The notes under the pieces: model-generated
Told to the model about the DNA's origin: nothing
The model's database searches: none
Seen by the model: the letters and a program-made list of their open reading frames with translations, nothing else
Part shown: positions 7,352-14,016 of the stretch, one piece after another
How positions within the stretch are numbered: position 1 is the stretch's first letter
Layout of the letters: each line of letters opens with the position of its first letter
Translations under genes and position numbers: made by a program
NCBI RefSeq assembly: GCF_019890725.1
Contig: NZ_JAINZZ010000072.1
Span: forward strand, 1-35,981
Source of the DNA: Actinacidiphila acidipaludis
GTDB taxonomy: Bacteria; Actinomycetota; Actinomycetes; Streptomycetales; Streptomycetaceae
DNA: 35,981 bases
Direction: 5' to 3'

Positions 7352-8448
7352 GCGCTGCCTCCCGTCCCGGACACGGACCCCGGCCCGCCCGGCGGCCCGT
7401 CCGGCGGCCGGGGGGTGCGGGCGATGGTCAGCACGGCCGCGAACGCGGCCATGACGGTGGAGTGGTAGCAGGTCTCGAACACCCGCGGCAGCGGGCCGCC
7501 GCCGCTGCGGGCTGCTTCCGGCAGGGCCCCGGCGGCGTCCTGGGCCTGCGTCAGCCGCCGCCAGGCCGCGGCGGTGAACGCCGCCGGCAGCGGCCGCGGC
7601 AGGCTCGCCCCGGTCGCCAGCAGCTCGCACGTCAGGTCCCAGCTCCCGTCCTCCACGCAGGTGTCCAGCCACGGCGGCAGCCACGCCGTCAGGTAGCCGG
7701 CCACGTCCGCGGGCACCGCCTGCGGCCGCAGTCCCCAGTCGGTGAGGTGGAAGACCACGTGGGTCAGGGTGTAGCCGGCGGTGCGCTCGAACGTCCACGG
7801 CTCGGGCAGCGCGCCCAGCCAGGTGCGGCGCAGCAGCACCTGGGCGGCCAGGTGCGGGGACAGCCCGGCCCGGCGTTCGGTGTTGGCCATGCCCAGCCGC
7901 CGGTTGGGCTGCTGCTCGGTCGTGCGCCACCCGCGGGTCGCGGTGAGGGTGGCCGCGGCCTCCTCCACACCCTGGTGGCGCAGCCCGCCGCCGGCGAAGG
8001 CCGCGTAGACCTCCAGCGGATACGTCGCGAACGGCTCCAGGCGCATCAGGTCGTGCAGCAGCCGCCCTGCGCCGGTCTGCTGCCAGGCGTACGCCAGCAG
8101 ATCGCCCGCCGTATCGTGCAGCCGGTCCCCGGGCGGGGTCAGGTGCTTGACGACGGCGCACATCTGCGCCAGTTCCCCCAGCGGTTTCCAGGTGCGGTTG
8201 GCGTCCGCGCCCGCGGCCAGCGGGTCCGTCCCCAGGGCGAATCCGCCGCGGTGGGCGCTCAGCCAGTCCAGGGCCGCCCGTGCGGTGCGCCGCGCGCAGC
8301 CGGCCACCGCGGCCGCCTCCCGGGTCTGCCCGCCGTTCCCGGCCCCGCCGGTGGTTGCCCCGAAGGGCCCGGTCCCGGCGGTGCCGGCGCCGGTCGCCGG
8401 GGTGCGGGCCGGGGTGCGGGCCGGGGCGCCGGCGGCGGGGGCCTTCAT
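7348..8448 (-). CDS. Alpha-helical DUF6895-like protein, copy A
   Basis: A 366-residue paralogue of copy B with a longer N-terminus (about 1-50) rich in Ala, Thr and Gly that looks disordered. The helical core keeps KPLGELAQMCAV, TWLGALPEPWTF, THVVFHLTDWG, PADVAGYLTAWLPPWLD, AAWRRLTQAQDAAGALP and CYHSTVMAAFAAVL. The invariant His residues in the TH-x-VFH block and in YHST, with a conserved Trp set, could form a pocket. Family resemblance is to DUF6895 (from memory). ATG 8448 overlaps the upstream stop as ATGA. A longer frame extends upstream to 8754 but conflicts with the 252-residue gene. Confidence 0.75.
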   Translation of the reverse strand: MKAPAAGAPARTPARTPATGAGTAGTGPFGATTGGAGNGGQTREAAAVAGCARRTARAALDWLSAHRGGFALGTDPLAAGADANRTWKPLGELAQMCAVVKHLTPPGDRLHDTAGDLLAYAWQQTGAGRLLHDLMRLEPFATYPLEVYAAFAGGGLRHQGVEEAAATLTATRGWRTTEQQPNRRLGMANTERRAGLSPHLAAQVLLRRTWLGALPEPWTFERTAGYTLTHVVFHLTDWGLRPQAVPADVAGYLTAWLPPWLDTCVEDGSWDLTCELLATGASLPRPLPAAFTAAAWRRLTQAQDAAGALPEAARSGGGPLPRVFETCYHSTVMAAFAAVLTIARTPRPPDGPPGGPGSVSGTGGSA

Positions 8449-9203
8449 ACGGCGGCCCCGGTCAGCATCAGGCGGGCGGCGTCGGTGTGCAGCAGCACCC
8501 GGGTGTCCTGGCCGCCCATGTACTGCACGAAGTCCAGGCCGCCGGCCAGCCCGAGACTCGCCGGCACGTCCGGTGCCAGGGCCAGCCAGCGTGCCGCGCC
8601 CGCGGCCTGCAGCCAGTCCCGGCGGCGGACCGCCCGCACGAAACCGCGCGCCAGATCCAGGGTGCGGGCGGCGGCGGTGCGCGCCGGGGCGCAGCCGCTG
8701 CCGGGCACCGCCAGCGGCGCCAGCACCGCCAGCCGCCGCGTCAGGTCCTGCCAACTCATGCCGTCATCGAGCCATGCCCCGTCCGGCTCGGTGCCGGCGC
8801 CCGGCCGATGGCCGGCCCGGGCGGCCGGCTCACCGGCAGTCCCGGGGCCGCCGGGGAGGTCCGGGAGGTGAGGGCGGCTCAGCGCGGCCAGCGTGCGGGT
8901 CATGCCCCAGTGGCTCCAGCAGGAGGCGGGGGAGGAGTGCGGCGCCGGCGGGAAGGCCCGTACCGCCCGCCCGAAGACGTCCAGGTCCGCCGGGTCGGCG
9001 GGGCCGGCGGCCAGCACCTGCGGCAGCAGGGCGTCGGACGCCAGGACCCGTATCGCCGCCAGCGCGACGTCGCCGTCCGCGCCGGGCCCGGCCGTGGCGC
9101 AGAGGACACCGCTGCGGTCCCCGCTCCGAAGAGCGGAGACCACGTCTGCGGCGAGACTCTGCACCGCTTCGGTCAGACGCGAAGAGGTGCCTGTCTGCTC
9201 CAT
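8445..9203 (-). CDS. Unknown helical protein, 252 residues
   Basis: No family is recognised. The N-terminal part (about 1-115) looks like a helical bundle, with SCWSHWGMTRTLAALSRPHLP near its end. A Pro/Gly/Ala-rich linker (about 115-150) follows, then a second helical part ending with DFVQYMGGQDTRVLLH and DAARLMLTG. No membrane segment or signal is seen. GGAGG lies five bases before the ATG. It starts ten bases after the stop of the small peptide gene and its own stop overlaps the DUF6895-like copy A start, so all are probably made from one transcript in fixed proportion. Confidence 0.75.
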   Translation of the reverse strand: MEQTGTSSRLTEAVQSLAADVVSALRSGDRSGVLCATAGPGADGDVALAAIRVLASDALLPQVLAAGPADPADLDVFGRAVRAFPPAPHSSPASCWSHWGMTRTLAALSRPHLPDLPGGPGTAGEPAARAGHRPGAGTEPDGAWLDDGMSWQDLTRRLAVLAPLAVPGSGCAPARTAAARTLDLARGFVRAVRRRDWLQAAGAARWLALAPDVPASLGLAGGLDFVQYMGGQDTRVLLHTDAARLMLTGAAV

Positions 9204-9213
9204 GGATCCTCCG

Positions 9214-9411
9214 TCAGCCCTTCTTGGGCCGCGGCGTCGGAGGCGACAGCAGCAGCCCGATCGTGCCGGCGTTCAGCGCGAGCGCCGCGCACTCGGTGCT
9301 GTCGCGGTACACGCCCTCGGCTTCCTGGGGCTCGAGAGCCGCCTCGATGTCGGTCTCCCGCACCTTCTCCACGTCCGTGGTGAACCGCTCGGCGGACGAC
9401 AATTTCACCAT
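9214..9411 (-). CDS. 65-residue peptide, candidate modified-peptide precursor
   Basis: A short protein with an acidic N-terminal half (SSAERFTTDVEKVRETDIEA and further Glu residues), a single Cys at 41, a hydrophobic stretch (AALALNAGTIGLLL, 42-55) and a basic proline tail PPTPRPKKG. The charged-leader then hydrophobic-core layout and its place as first gene of a coupled operon resemble ribosomal peptide precursors. No lanthionine, YcaO, radical SAM, lasso or transporter gene is near, so this is a hypothesis. The start is uncertain: AAGGGG directly abuts ATG 9411, and GTG codons at 9408 and 9420 are alternatives. The small protein might instead be a structural partner of the helical proteins. 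Confidence 0.65.
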   Translation of the reverse strand: MVKLSSAERFTTDVEKVRETDIEAALEPQEAEGVYRDSTECAALALNAGTIGLLLSPPTPRPKKG

Positions 9412-9780
9412 CCCCTTCACTTCAATTCGGGTGAACAGTTCGTGTATCCAGCAAAGCGCGGATCCCGGCAGGGTGCAAAAGCAAGGTCGTGCAGAATTCA
9501 AGAGTTGACCGCGTGTTCCCAAGTGGCAGGTGAGAGCCGCGTTTGCGGCGCGAAACCCTGGGTAGATGTTCGCTCTTTCGGGGCGGAACAGTGAATGGGG
9601 ATTACCGCATATGATATTCCGGCCGATATTCGCCGCGGGCGCCCCGCGGGGGCGGGGTGTGGAATTCCGGAGCGCGGCGCGCCGGCGGTGGTGAATATGC
9701 CAGAACCGGGGTCGCGGGGGTGGCGCGGCGGGGAGGGGAGCGCGGGGGCGGACGGGGGCGCACACCGGCGCACGGACGGA

Positions 9781-9812
9781 CATGTCCGCGGGCGCACGTG
9801 CCCGCGGACATG
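9781..9812. promoter_or_regulatory. Perfect 13-base inverted repeat
   Basis: Arms CATGTCCGCGGGC (9781-9793) and its complement (9800-9812) flank a six-base loop. It is about 205 bases upstream of the SnoaL-like gene and about 370 bases upstream of the peptide cassette. No T-run follows, so an operator or RNA structure is as likely as a terminator. Confidence 0.65.
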
Positions 9813-9847
9813 GACACGGATACGGATACGGATACGGATACGGGCAC
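9812..9847. repeat. Hexamer tandem array (GGATAC)
   Basis: Four perfect GGATAC units (9818-9841) are flanked by degenerate copies GGACAC (9812-9817) and GGGCAC (9842-9847). The array directly abuts the inverted repeat. It is outside any credible gene. Confidence 0.85.
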
Positions 9848-10017
9848 GGGCGGGTGGCCGGGGTCGCTGCGGCGGACGGGCGATCGGGCGGGGCCGAACG
9901 GGGGTGGCTGTGGCGTGTCGGACCCGGCGGGCGGGCCGGCTGCCCAGGATCGGTGGGAAGGGGCCGTTCCGGCGCAGCGGCCAGGCAGGCGGACGCCGTC
10001 ACCGACCGAGGAGTGCC

Positions 10018-10425
10018 ATGTCCCAGCAGGACAACATCGCCGCCCAGACCGCGTTCGGCGAGGCCGTCAACAGCGGCGACCTCGCGGTGCTGACGCAGAT
10101 CGTGGCCGAGGGCGCGGTCGACCACGACCCCGCGCCCGGACAGGGCACCGGCCCCGAGGGCTACCAGGCGATGTTCACCGATCTGCGCCGCGCCTTCCCG
10201 GACCTGCACGTCGAGGTCGAGCACCTGATGGCCACCGACGACGAACTGGCCTTCGCCTACACCATCACCGGCACCCACAGCGGGGAGCTGGCCGGGCACG
10301 CGCCGACCGGCCGTCAGGTGCGCTACCGCGGCATGCAGATCAGCCGTTTCGAGAACGGCAAGCTCGTCGAGCGCTGGGGCAGCAGCGACGAACTGGGCAT
10401 GATGCGCCAGCTCGGCCTCGCCTGA
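10018..10425 (+). CDS. SnoaL-like / NTF2-fold ester cyclase family protein
   Basis: A 135-residue protein of the SnoaL-like polyketide cyclase family (NTF2 fold). It has the family's pattern: N-terminal helices (FGEAVNSGDLAVLTQIVAEGAVDHDP), GPEGYQAMFTDLRRAFPDLHVEVEHLMATDDELAFAY in strands, the GTHSGELAGHAPTGRQVRYRGMQISRFENGKLVERW signature in the second half, and a LGMMRQLGL tail. His106-region and acidic residues line the usual pocket. Members include true aldol cyclases but most are of unknown role; no polyketide genes are nearby. GAGGAG precedes ATG 10018. It appears monocistronic with a terminator downstream. Confidence 0.87.
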   Translation: MSQQDNIAAQTAFGEAVNSGDLAVLTQIVAEGAVDHDPAPGQGTGPEGYQAMFTDLRRAFPDLHVEVEHLMATDDELAFAYTITGTHSGELAGHAPTGRQVRYRGMQISRFENGKLVERWGSSDELGMMRQLGLA

Positions 10426-10484
10426 CCGCCCGTTCCTCCCGCTCCCCGGCCTCGTTCCTTGCGCCCCTTCCGCCCCTTCCGGCT

Positions 10485-10526
10485 CCGCCCGCGGCCCCGC
10501 AACTCCCTCCCGGTGGCCGCGGGCGG
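10485..10526. terminator. Terminator between convergent genes
   Basis: Arms 10485-10496 (CCGCCCGCGGCC) and 10515-10526 pair perfectly over 12 bases with an 18-base loop, followed on the plus strand by TGACTTCTTT. It sits 60 bases after the SnoaL-like gene and before the stop of the convergent TlpA-like gene. Confidence 0.75.
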
Positions 10527-10567
10527 TGACTTCTTTGCGGGGGGGACCGGGTTCCAGCGGGGACACC

Positions 10568-10620
10568 GGTCGGCGGGGAGACGGTCAGCGGGGAGAGGGT
10601 CAGCGGGGAGAGGGTCAGGG
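10568..10620. repeat. 15-base tandem repeat carrying in-frame stop codons
   Basis: Units GGTCGGCGGGGAGAC (10568-10582), GGTCAGCGGGGAGAG (10583-10597, 10598-10612) and a partial fourth. On the minus strand the TGA that ends the TlpA-like gene (10615-10617) lies in the partial unit, and the same TGA recurs in the same frame at 10600-10602 and 10585-10587. Confidence 0.8.
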
Positions 10621-11250
10621 GGAGGCCGGTGGCGGGGGCGTCGCCGAGGGGGGTGCGGGCTGTTCGGCGAGCAAGGGGGCGATCATGGCGCGCAGCCGGC
10701 TCTCGCTGAGCGCGCCGAGGTAGTGGGCGGCGATCCGGCCCCGGCGGTCCAGGACCAGGGTGGCCGGGATGGCCTGCGGGTTGAGGCTGCCGCGGGGGAA
10801 GCGCAGCAGCAGCGCGCCGTGCGGGTCGTACAGGCTGGGGTAGGGGACGGCGAAGTGTTTTTCGAAGGCGGCGGCGCCGGACCGGGACAGGTCGCGGGAG
10901 TTGATGCCGAGGAAGCTGACGCCCTGGGGTTTCAGGTCGCGGGCCACCTCGGCCAGGGAGGGGGCCTCGGCGCGGCAGGGCCCGCACAGCGAGCCCCAGA
11001 CGTTCACCACCAGGATCCGGCCGCGGTAGTGGGCCAGGCTCTGGTTGCCGCCGGTCACGGTGGGCCCGGACAGGTCCGGTGCGGCGACCCGGTCGGCGGG
11101 GGCGACCTGCACCGGCCCGGGCAGTGCGACGTTGCCGGGATCGGCCCACCCGGCCTGCGGGGCGCCCGAGGTGCACGCGGTGGCGGACGCGAGGGCGCAG
11201 GTCAGCAGGGCCGCGGCGAGCAGACGCCGCCGGAGGCGTGGCACGGACAC
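10615..11250 (-). CDS. TlpA-like thiol-disulfide lipoprotein
   Basis: A 211-residue exported thioredoxin-fold protein. The N-terminus RLRRRLLAAALLTCALASATAC is a lipoprotein signal with Cys26 the likely lipid-bearing residue. The thioredoxin active site is WGSLCGPCRAE (Cys89, Cys92), followed by PSLAEVARDLKPQGVSFLGIN and the cis-Pro segment NPQAIPATLVLD. It should act on the outer face of the membrane in disulfide reduction, as in cytochrome c maturation, although no ccs genes are in the window. The tail is a Pro/Ala-rich extension (about 197-211) that may come from the repeat at its 3' end. GTG 11250 is chosen for its GGGAG site; the longer frame to 11379 overlaps the next gene. Confidence 0.88.
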   Translation of the reverse strand: MSVPRLRRRLLAAALLTCALASATACTSGAPQAGWADPGNVALPGPVQVAPADRVAAPDLSGPTVTGGNQSLAHYRGRILVVNVWGSLCGPCRAEAPSLAEVARDLKPQGVSFLGINSRDLSRSGAAAFEKHFAVPYPSLYDPHGALLLRFPRGSLNPQAIPATLVLDRRGRIAAHYLGALSESRLRAMIAPLLAEQPAPPSATPPPPASP

Positions 11251-11375
11251 GGCGTCAGTCTCCCACCGGGCCCCGGCCGCCCAACGGGCAGGTCCGGCGG
11301 GCGGGTTGCGCCGACGACCGATCGGGTCCAGGGGGCGTTCCGGTGACCGTACGGCGGCCCGCGGCCGGCCGGGGG

Positions 11376-11843
11376 TCACAGGCCGAGGTCGGACAGTCCC
11401 GGGTGGTCGTCGGGGCGGGTGCCGAGCGGCCAGTGGAACTTACGCTCGGACTCCGCGATGCGCAGGTCGTTGATGCTGGCGATACGGCGGCGCATGAGGC
11501 CGTTGTCGTCGAACTCCCAGTTCTCGTTGCCGTAGGAGCGGTACCAGTTGCCGGAGTCGTCGTGGCACTCGTAGGCGAACCGCACCGCGATGTGGTTGCC
11601 CTCGAACGCCCACAGCTCCTTGATCAGCCGGTAGTCCAGCTCGCGGTTCCACTTGCGGGTCAGGAACGCGACGATCTCCTCGCGGCCGTTGACGAACTCC
11701 GCCCGGTTGCGCCACTGGCTGTCGGGTGTGTAGACCAGCGACACCTTGTGCGGGTCGCGGGAGTTCCAGCCGTTCTCGGCCTGGCGCACCTTCTGCGTGG
11801 CGCTCTGGTGGGTGAACGGGGGGACGGGGGGCCTGCTGTCCAT
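11376..11843 (-). CDS. DUF1348 family protein (NTF2 fold)
   Basis: A 155-residue protein with the hallmark DUF1348 sequence: QKVRQAENGWNSRDPHKVSLVYT, SQWRNRAEFVNGREEIVAFLTRKW, YRLIKELWAFEGNHIAVRFAYE, NWYRSYGNENWEFDDNG and the final FHWPLGTRPDDHPGL. The family is widespread in bacteria and fungi and folds like nuclear transport factor 2; its function is not known. Length matches the family. GAGGAG precedes ATG 11843. It lies 125 bases upstream of the TlpA-like gene on the same strand, so a common transcript is possible. Confidence 0.93.
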   Translation of the reverse strand: MDSRPPVPPFTHQSATQKVRQAENGWNSRDPHKVSLVYTPDSQWRNRAEFVNGREEIVAFLTRKWNRELDYRLIKELWAFEGNHIAVRFAYECHDDSGNWYRSYGNENWEFDDNGLMRRRIASINDLRIAESERKFHWPLGTRPDDHPGLSDLGL

Positions 11844-12001
11844 GCGCCAGCTCCTCAGTGCGACGGTTCCCCAGCGCGCCGGGCGCGGGTCGGCCCGGCC
11901 GCTGGGCAGCCCCAGTCAAGAGCATCCCGCCGCCCCCGGCCACCGCGGCCCGCCCGCCCCCGGGACGCGGCCGGCCTGTGCCGCACCGCCGCCCGGGGCG
12001 G

Positions 12002-12217
12002 TCAGGTGAGGGTGACCAGCAGGGCCGCGGCCAGGACGACCAGCGCGGACAGGGACAGCAGCAGGATGTGGGCGGCCGGCAGGGAACCGGCGGCGTGGTG
12101 GGTCGCCGGTTCGGGGCGCGCGTGCCGGCCGTGGGGGGCCGCCGCGCTCCCGGCGCTGCCGCGCCCGTCGTTGCCGGCCTGGGTCAGGTCGATGTGGGTC
12201 ATCGGATAGTGCGTCAT
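12002..12217 (-). CDS. Small tail-anchored membrane protein, 71 residues
   Basis: The product has a soluble N-terminal part (MTHYPMTHIDLTQAG, then Gly/Ala/His-rich linker to about 48) and one C-terminal membrane helix (AAHILLLSLSALVVLAAALLV, about 48-68), so it is likely tail-anchored with its N-terminus in the cytoplasm. No family is recognised. AAGGAGG precedes ATG 12217 closely. It lies downstream of a 700-base gap and 158 bases upstream of the DUF1348 gene. Confidence 0.6.
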   Translation of the reverse strand: MTHYPMTHIDLTQAGNDGRGSAGSAAAPHGRHARPEPATHHAAGSLPAAHILLLSLSALVVLAAALLVTLT

Positions 12218-12619
12218 GGCCTCCTTCTGACCGCTGAAGGCGGGTCCGAAAACGGAAGACCGGGACATCGGCGCCGAAAGCCGCCCGCGGGCCCGTGTCC
12301 GCCGGGCGGGTCCGGACCGGTTCGGGCGGCCAGCGGCGCGGCGGTGGGGCGGTGGCGAGGGCGGCGGTGGGGGGCCACGGCGGTGGCCAGGGCGTTCGCC
12401 GGCGGCCGGCCGGTGGCCGACACCGAGGCCGCCCGGCCGGTCGCCGGGCACCCCGGCGACCACTCCCGGCTGGGCGGCGGCTTCCACTCCGTGCACGCGG
12501 TGCCGCTGTCGGCCGGCGCGTCGCCGCGGACGGGGTGCCGGCGGTGCAGCAGGCACCCGGGCCACCGGCTCAGCCCCGTCCAGCACACCGGGGGCGCGGG
12601 CCTTGCCGGGGGCGGGGAA

Positions 12620-12643
12620 TGAACCGTGGTGGTTCACGGTTCA
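12620..12643. promoter_or_regulatory. Nine-base inverted repeat TGAACCGTG
   Basis: TGAACCGTG (12620-12628) and CACGGTTCA (12635-12643) are perfect complements around GTGGTT. Symmetry and spacing fit an operator for a dimeric regulator or the first stem of a leader RNA. No regulator gene is adjacent. Confidence 0.5.
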
Positions 12644-12771
12644 ACGGGGTGCGGGTGCGGAGGGAACAGTGTCCCCGGGCCTCACCTTCCGCCCGTGGGG
12701 AAGATCGTTCGGCTGAAGCCCCACGGAGCCTTTCGCCGAGAGGCGACCGCCCTCCGCCCCGCCCTCGAACC

Positions 12772-12800
12772 CCCGGCCGGCTCCCCCTTAGCCGGCCGGG
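12772..12800. terminator. Eleven-base perfect hairpin, terminator-like
   Basis: CCCGGCCGGCT (12772-12782) and AGCCGGCCGGG (12790-12800) flank a seven-base loop; TTTCCCC follows on the plus strand. It may end the DUF4232 transcript from the right (120 bases after that stop) or an unannotated rightward RNA; the T-run favours rightward reading. Confidence 0.6.
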
Positions 12801-12921
12801 TTTCCCCGCTTTCCGTCCCTGCCCCGATGCGCGGAACCCCGGGTGCTGCCCCGGCCCGCACCCCCTGCGGACAGGACGGGACGCCCCCCGGGCCGCAGCT
12901 ACGAGCCGGGCCCGCGCCGCG

Positions 12922-13869
12922 TCAGCCGCGCGCGGCGGTGTCGCTCTGCCAGGGGCCGACGGCGAGTCTGCCGGTGGTGCCCAGGTCCAGTTCGGGTGTC
13001 ACCATGACCGGCGCCGCGCCGGGTTCCGCCACCACCTGCACGTACGGGGCGTCGACGGGTGCGCCGTCCGGGCCGGTGGTGTTGCGCCAGACCAGTTCGG
13101 CGTGGGCGCCCTGCCCGGGCCGCAGCACCAGGCGCCGCGGCGGGCCGTCGGCTCCGGTGCCGGTGGCGACGGCGTCACCGCCGTGCAGGATCGCCACCGA
13201 GCCGACCGGCCGGTGGGCCGCGTCGAACAGCGCCAACCGCGGGTAGCCGCCGAGGGTGTAGGGGCGCGTGCCGCAGTTGCCCAGGTGCAGCCCGACCACG
13301 CGCAGGCCCATGGCCGCGTCCCCGTCGTCGGCGTACAGGCGCACCCCGGAGGCCGGACACGGGCCCGAGGCCGACGGCGCCTGGGCGGTGGGCACGCTCC
13401 TGACCTTCACGATCCGCACCCGCCGGCCCCCGGCGCCCCCGGTCGGCCCGTCCGGTTCCACCGCACGGCGCACGGTGCGCCCCGGCGGCACCGACGCCAC
13501 GGTCAGCCGCGCACCGGACAGCGCCGCACCGGCGTCCGAGACGACGTCGAAGGTGATCGTGAACGTGGCCGTGGCGTCGGTGGTGTTGGTGACCTCGAAG
13601 GCCTGGCAGCCGATCGCGCCGGTGAGCCGGACCCCGTCCGCCGCCGCCTCCTCCTGCTGTTCCGCCGGCACGGCCGCGGACGATGCCCGCCGGCCCGTCG
13701 AGCCGTCCGGGCCGTCCGGTGTGGCGGCCGTGGTGCACGAGGACGTGCCCGCGGAAGCGGTGGGGGTGTCGGCCGGCGGCCTCGAGGCGGCCTGTCGACT
13801 TCCGCACGCCGTGAGCAGCAGCGCGCCGAACGTGGCGGCGGTGGACAGGACAAGCAGGTCACGGCGCAT
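12922..13869 (-). CDS. DUF4232-containing lipoprotein
   Basis: A 315-residue exported lipoprotein. The signal MRRDLLVLSTAATFGALLLTAC ends in lipobox LTAC with Cys22, so ATG 13869 is preferred to a GTG 24 bases earlier. A low-complexity Ser/Thr/Pro/Ala linker follows (about 25-80), then a beta-rich region (GCQAFEVTNTTDATATFTITFDV) and the DUF4232-like domain in the C-terminal half (CPASGVRLYADDGDAAMGLRVVGLHLGNCGTRPY then GGYPRLALFD and LRPGQGAHAELVW). Paired cysteines in the last domain may bond. DUF4232 is common in exported actinobacterial proteins; its role is unknown. Confidence 0.83.
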   Translation of the reverse strand: MRRDLLVLSTAATFGALLLTACGSRQAASRPPADTPTASAGTSSCTTAATPDGPDGSTGRRASSAAVPAEQQEEAAADGVRLTGAIGCQAFEVTNTTDATATFTITFDVVSDAGAALSGARLTVASVPPGRTVRRAVEPDGPTGGAGGRRVRIVKVRSVPTAQAPSASGPCPASGVRLYADDGDAAMGLRVVGLHLGNCGTRPYTLGGYPRLALFDAAHRPVGSVAILHGGDAVATGTGADGPPRRLVLRPGQGAHAELVWRNTTGPDGAPVDAPYVQVVAEPGAAPVMVTPELDLGTTGRLAVGPWQSDTAARG

Positions 13870-14016
13870 GGCCCCAGTCGAGCAGCCCCGCACCCGCGGC
13901 GGCCGTGACGCCGGTCACGCCGACTGCGCCAGGTCTGTCACAAACCCGCCCGGGCGGAGTCGACCCCTGTCCGGCTTGGGCGGGTTGGGGCAGGCGCGGC
14001 GGGGCACGCGCCCTGC

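Larger units (their letters stand above)
9412..10017. other. Gene-free divergent region with an A/T-richer patch
   Basis: This gap of about 600 bases lies between the peptide cassette (minus) and the SnoaL-like gene (plus). Positions 9395-9640 are visibly richer in A and T than anything nearby and probably hold the cassette promoter, though no clean -35/-10 pair can be claimed. A direct repeat GATATTC occurs at 9613-9619 and 9625-9631. The right half contains the hairpin and hexamer array listed separately. No convincing reading frame is present. Confidence 0.6.
12218..12921. other. Large gene-free gap with several stem-loops
   Basis: Seven hundred bases without a defensible gene; reading frames here have random-looking Arg/Pro/Gly-rich products. 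Its right half contains a chain of hairpins: 12620-12643, 12693-12726 (CCGTGGGG with CCCCACGG, 18-base loop), 12733-12746 (TCGCC-GAGA-GGCGA, a GNRA-type loop) and 12772-12800. The set could be a structured RNA read rightwards, or the 3' end of the DUF4232 transcript read leftwards. Confidence 0.5.

Noticed and set aside
9657..10529. Frame giving a DTDTDT repeat over the hexamer array
   Set aside because: It crosses the SnoaL-like gene in another frame and starts without a ribosome site; the repeat is a DNA-level array.
12626..12790. Possible cobalamin riboswitch in the structured gap
   Set aside because: The AACAGTG and CCCC pieces suggested it, but the conserved core order is missing on both strands and no cobalamin gene follows.
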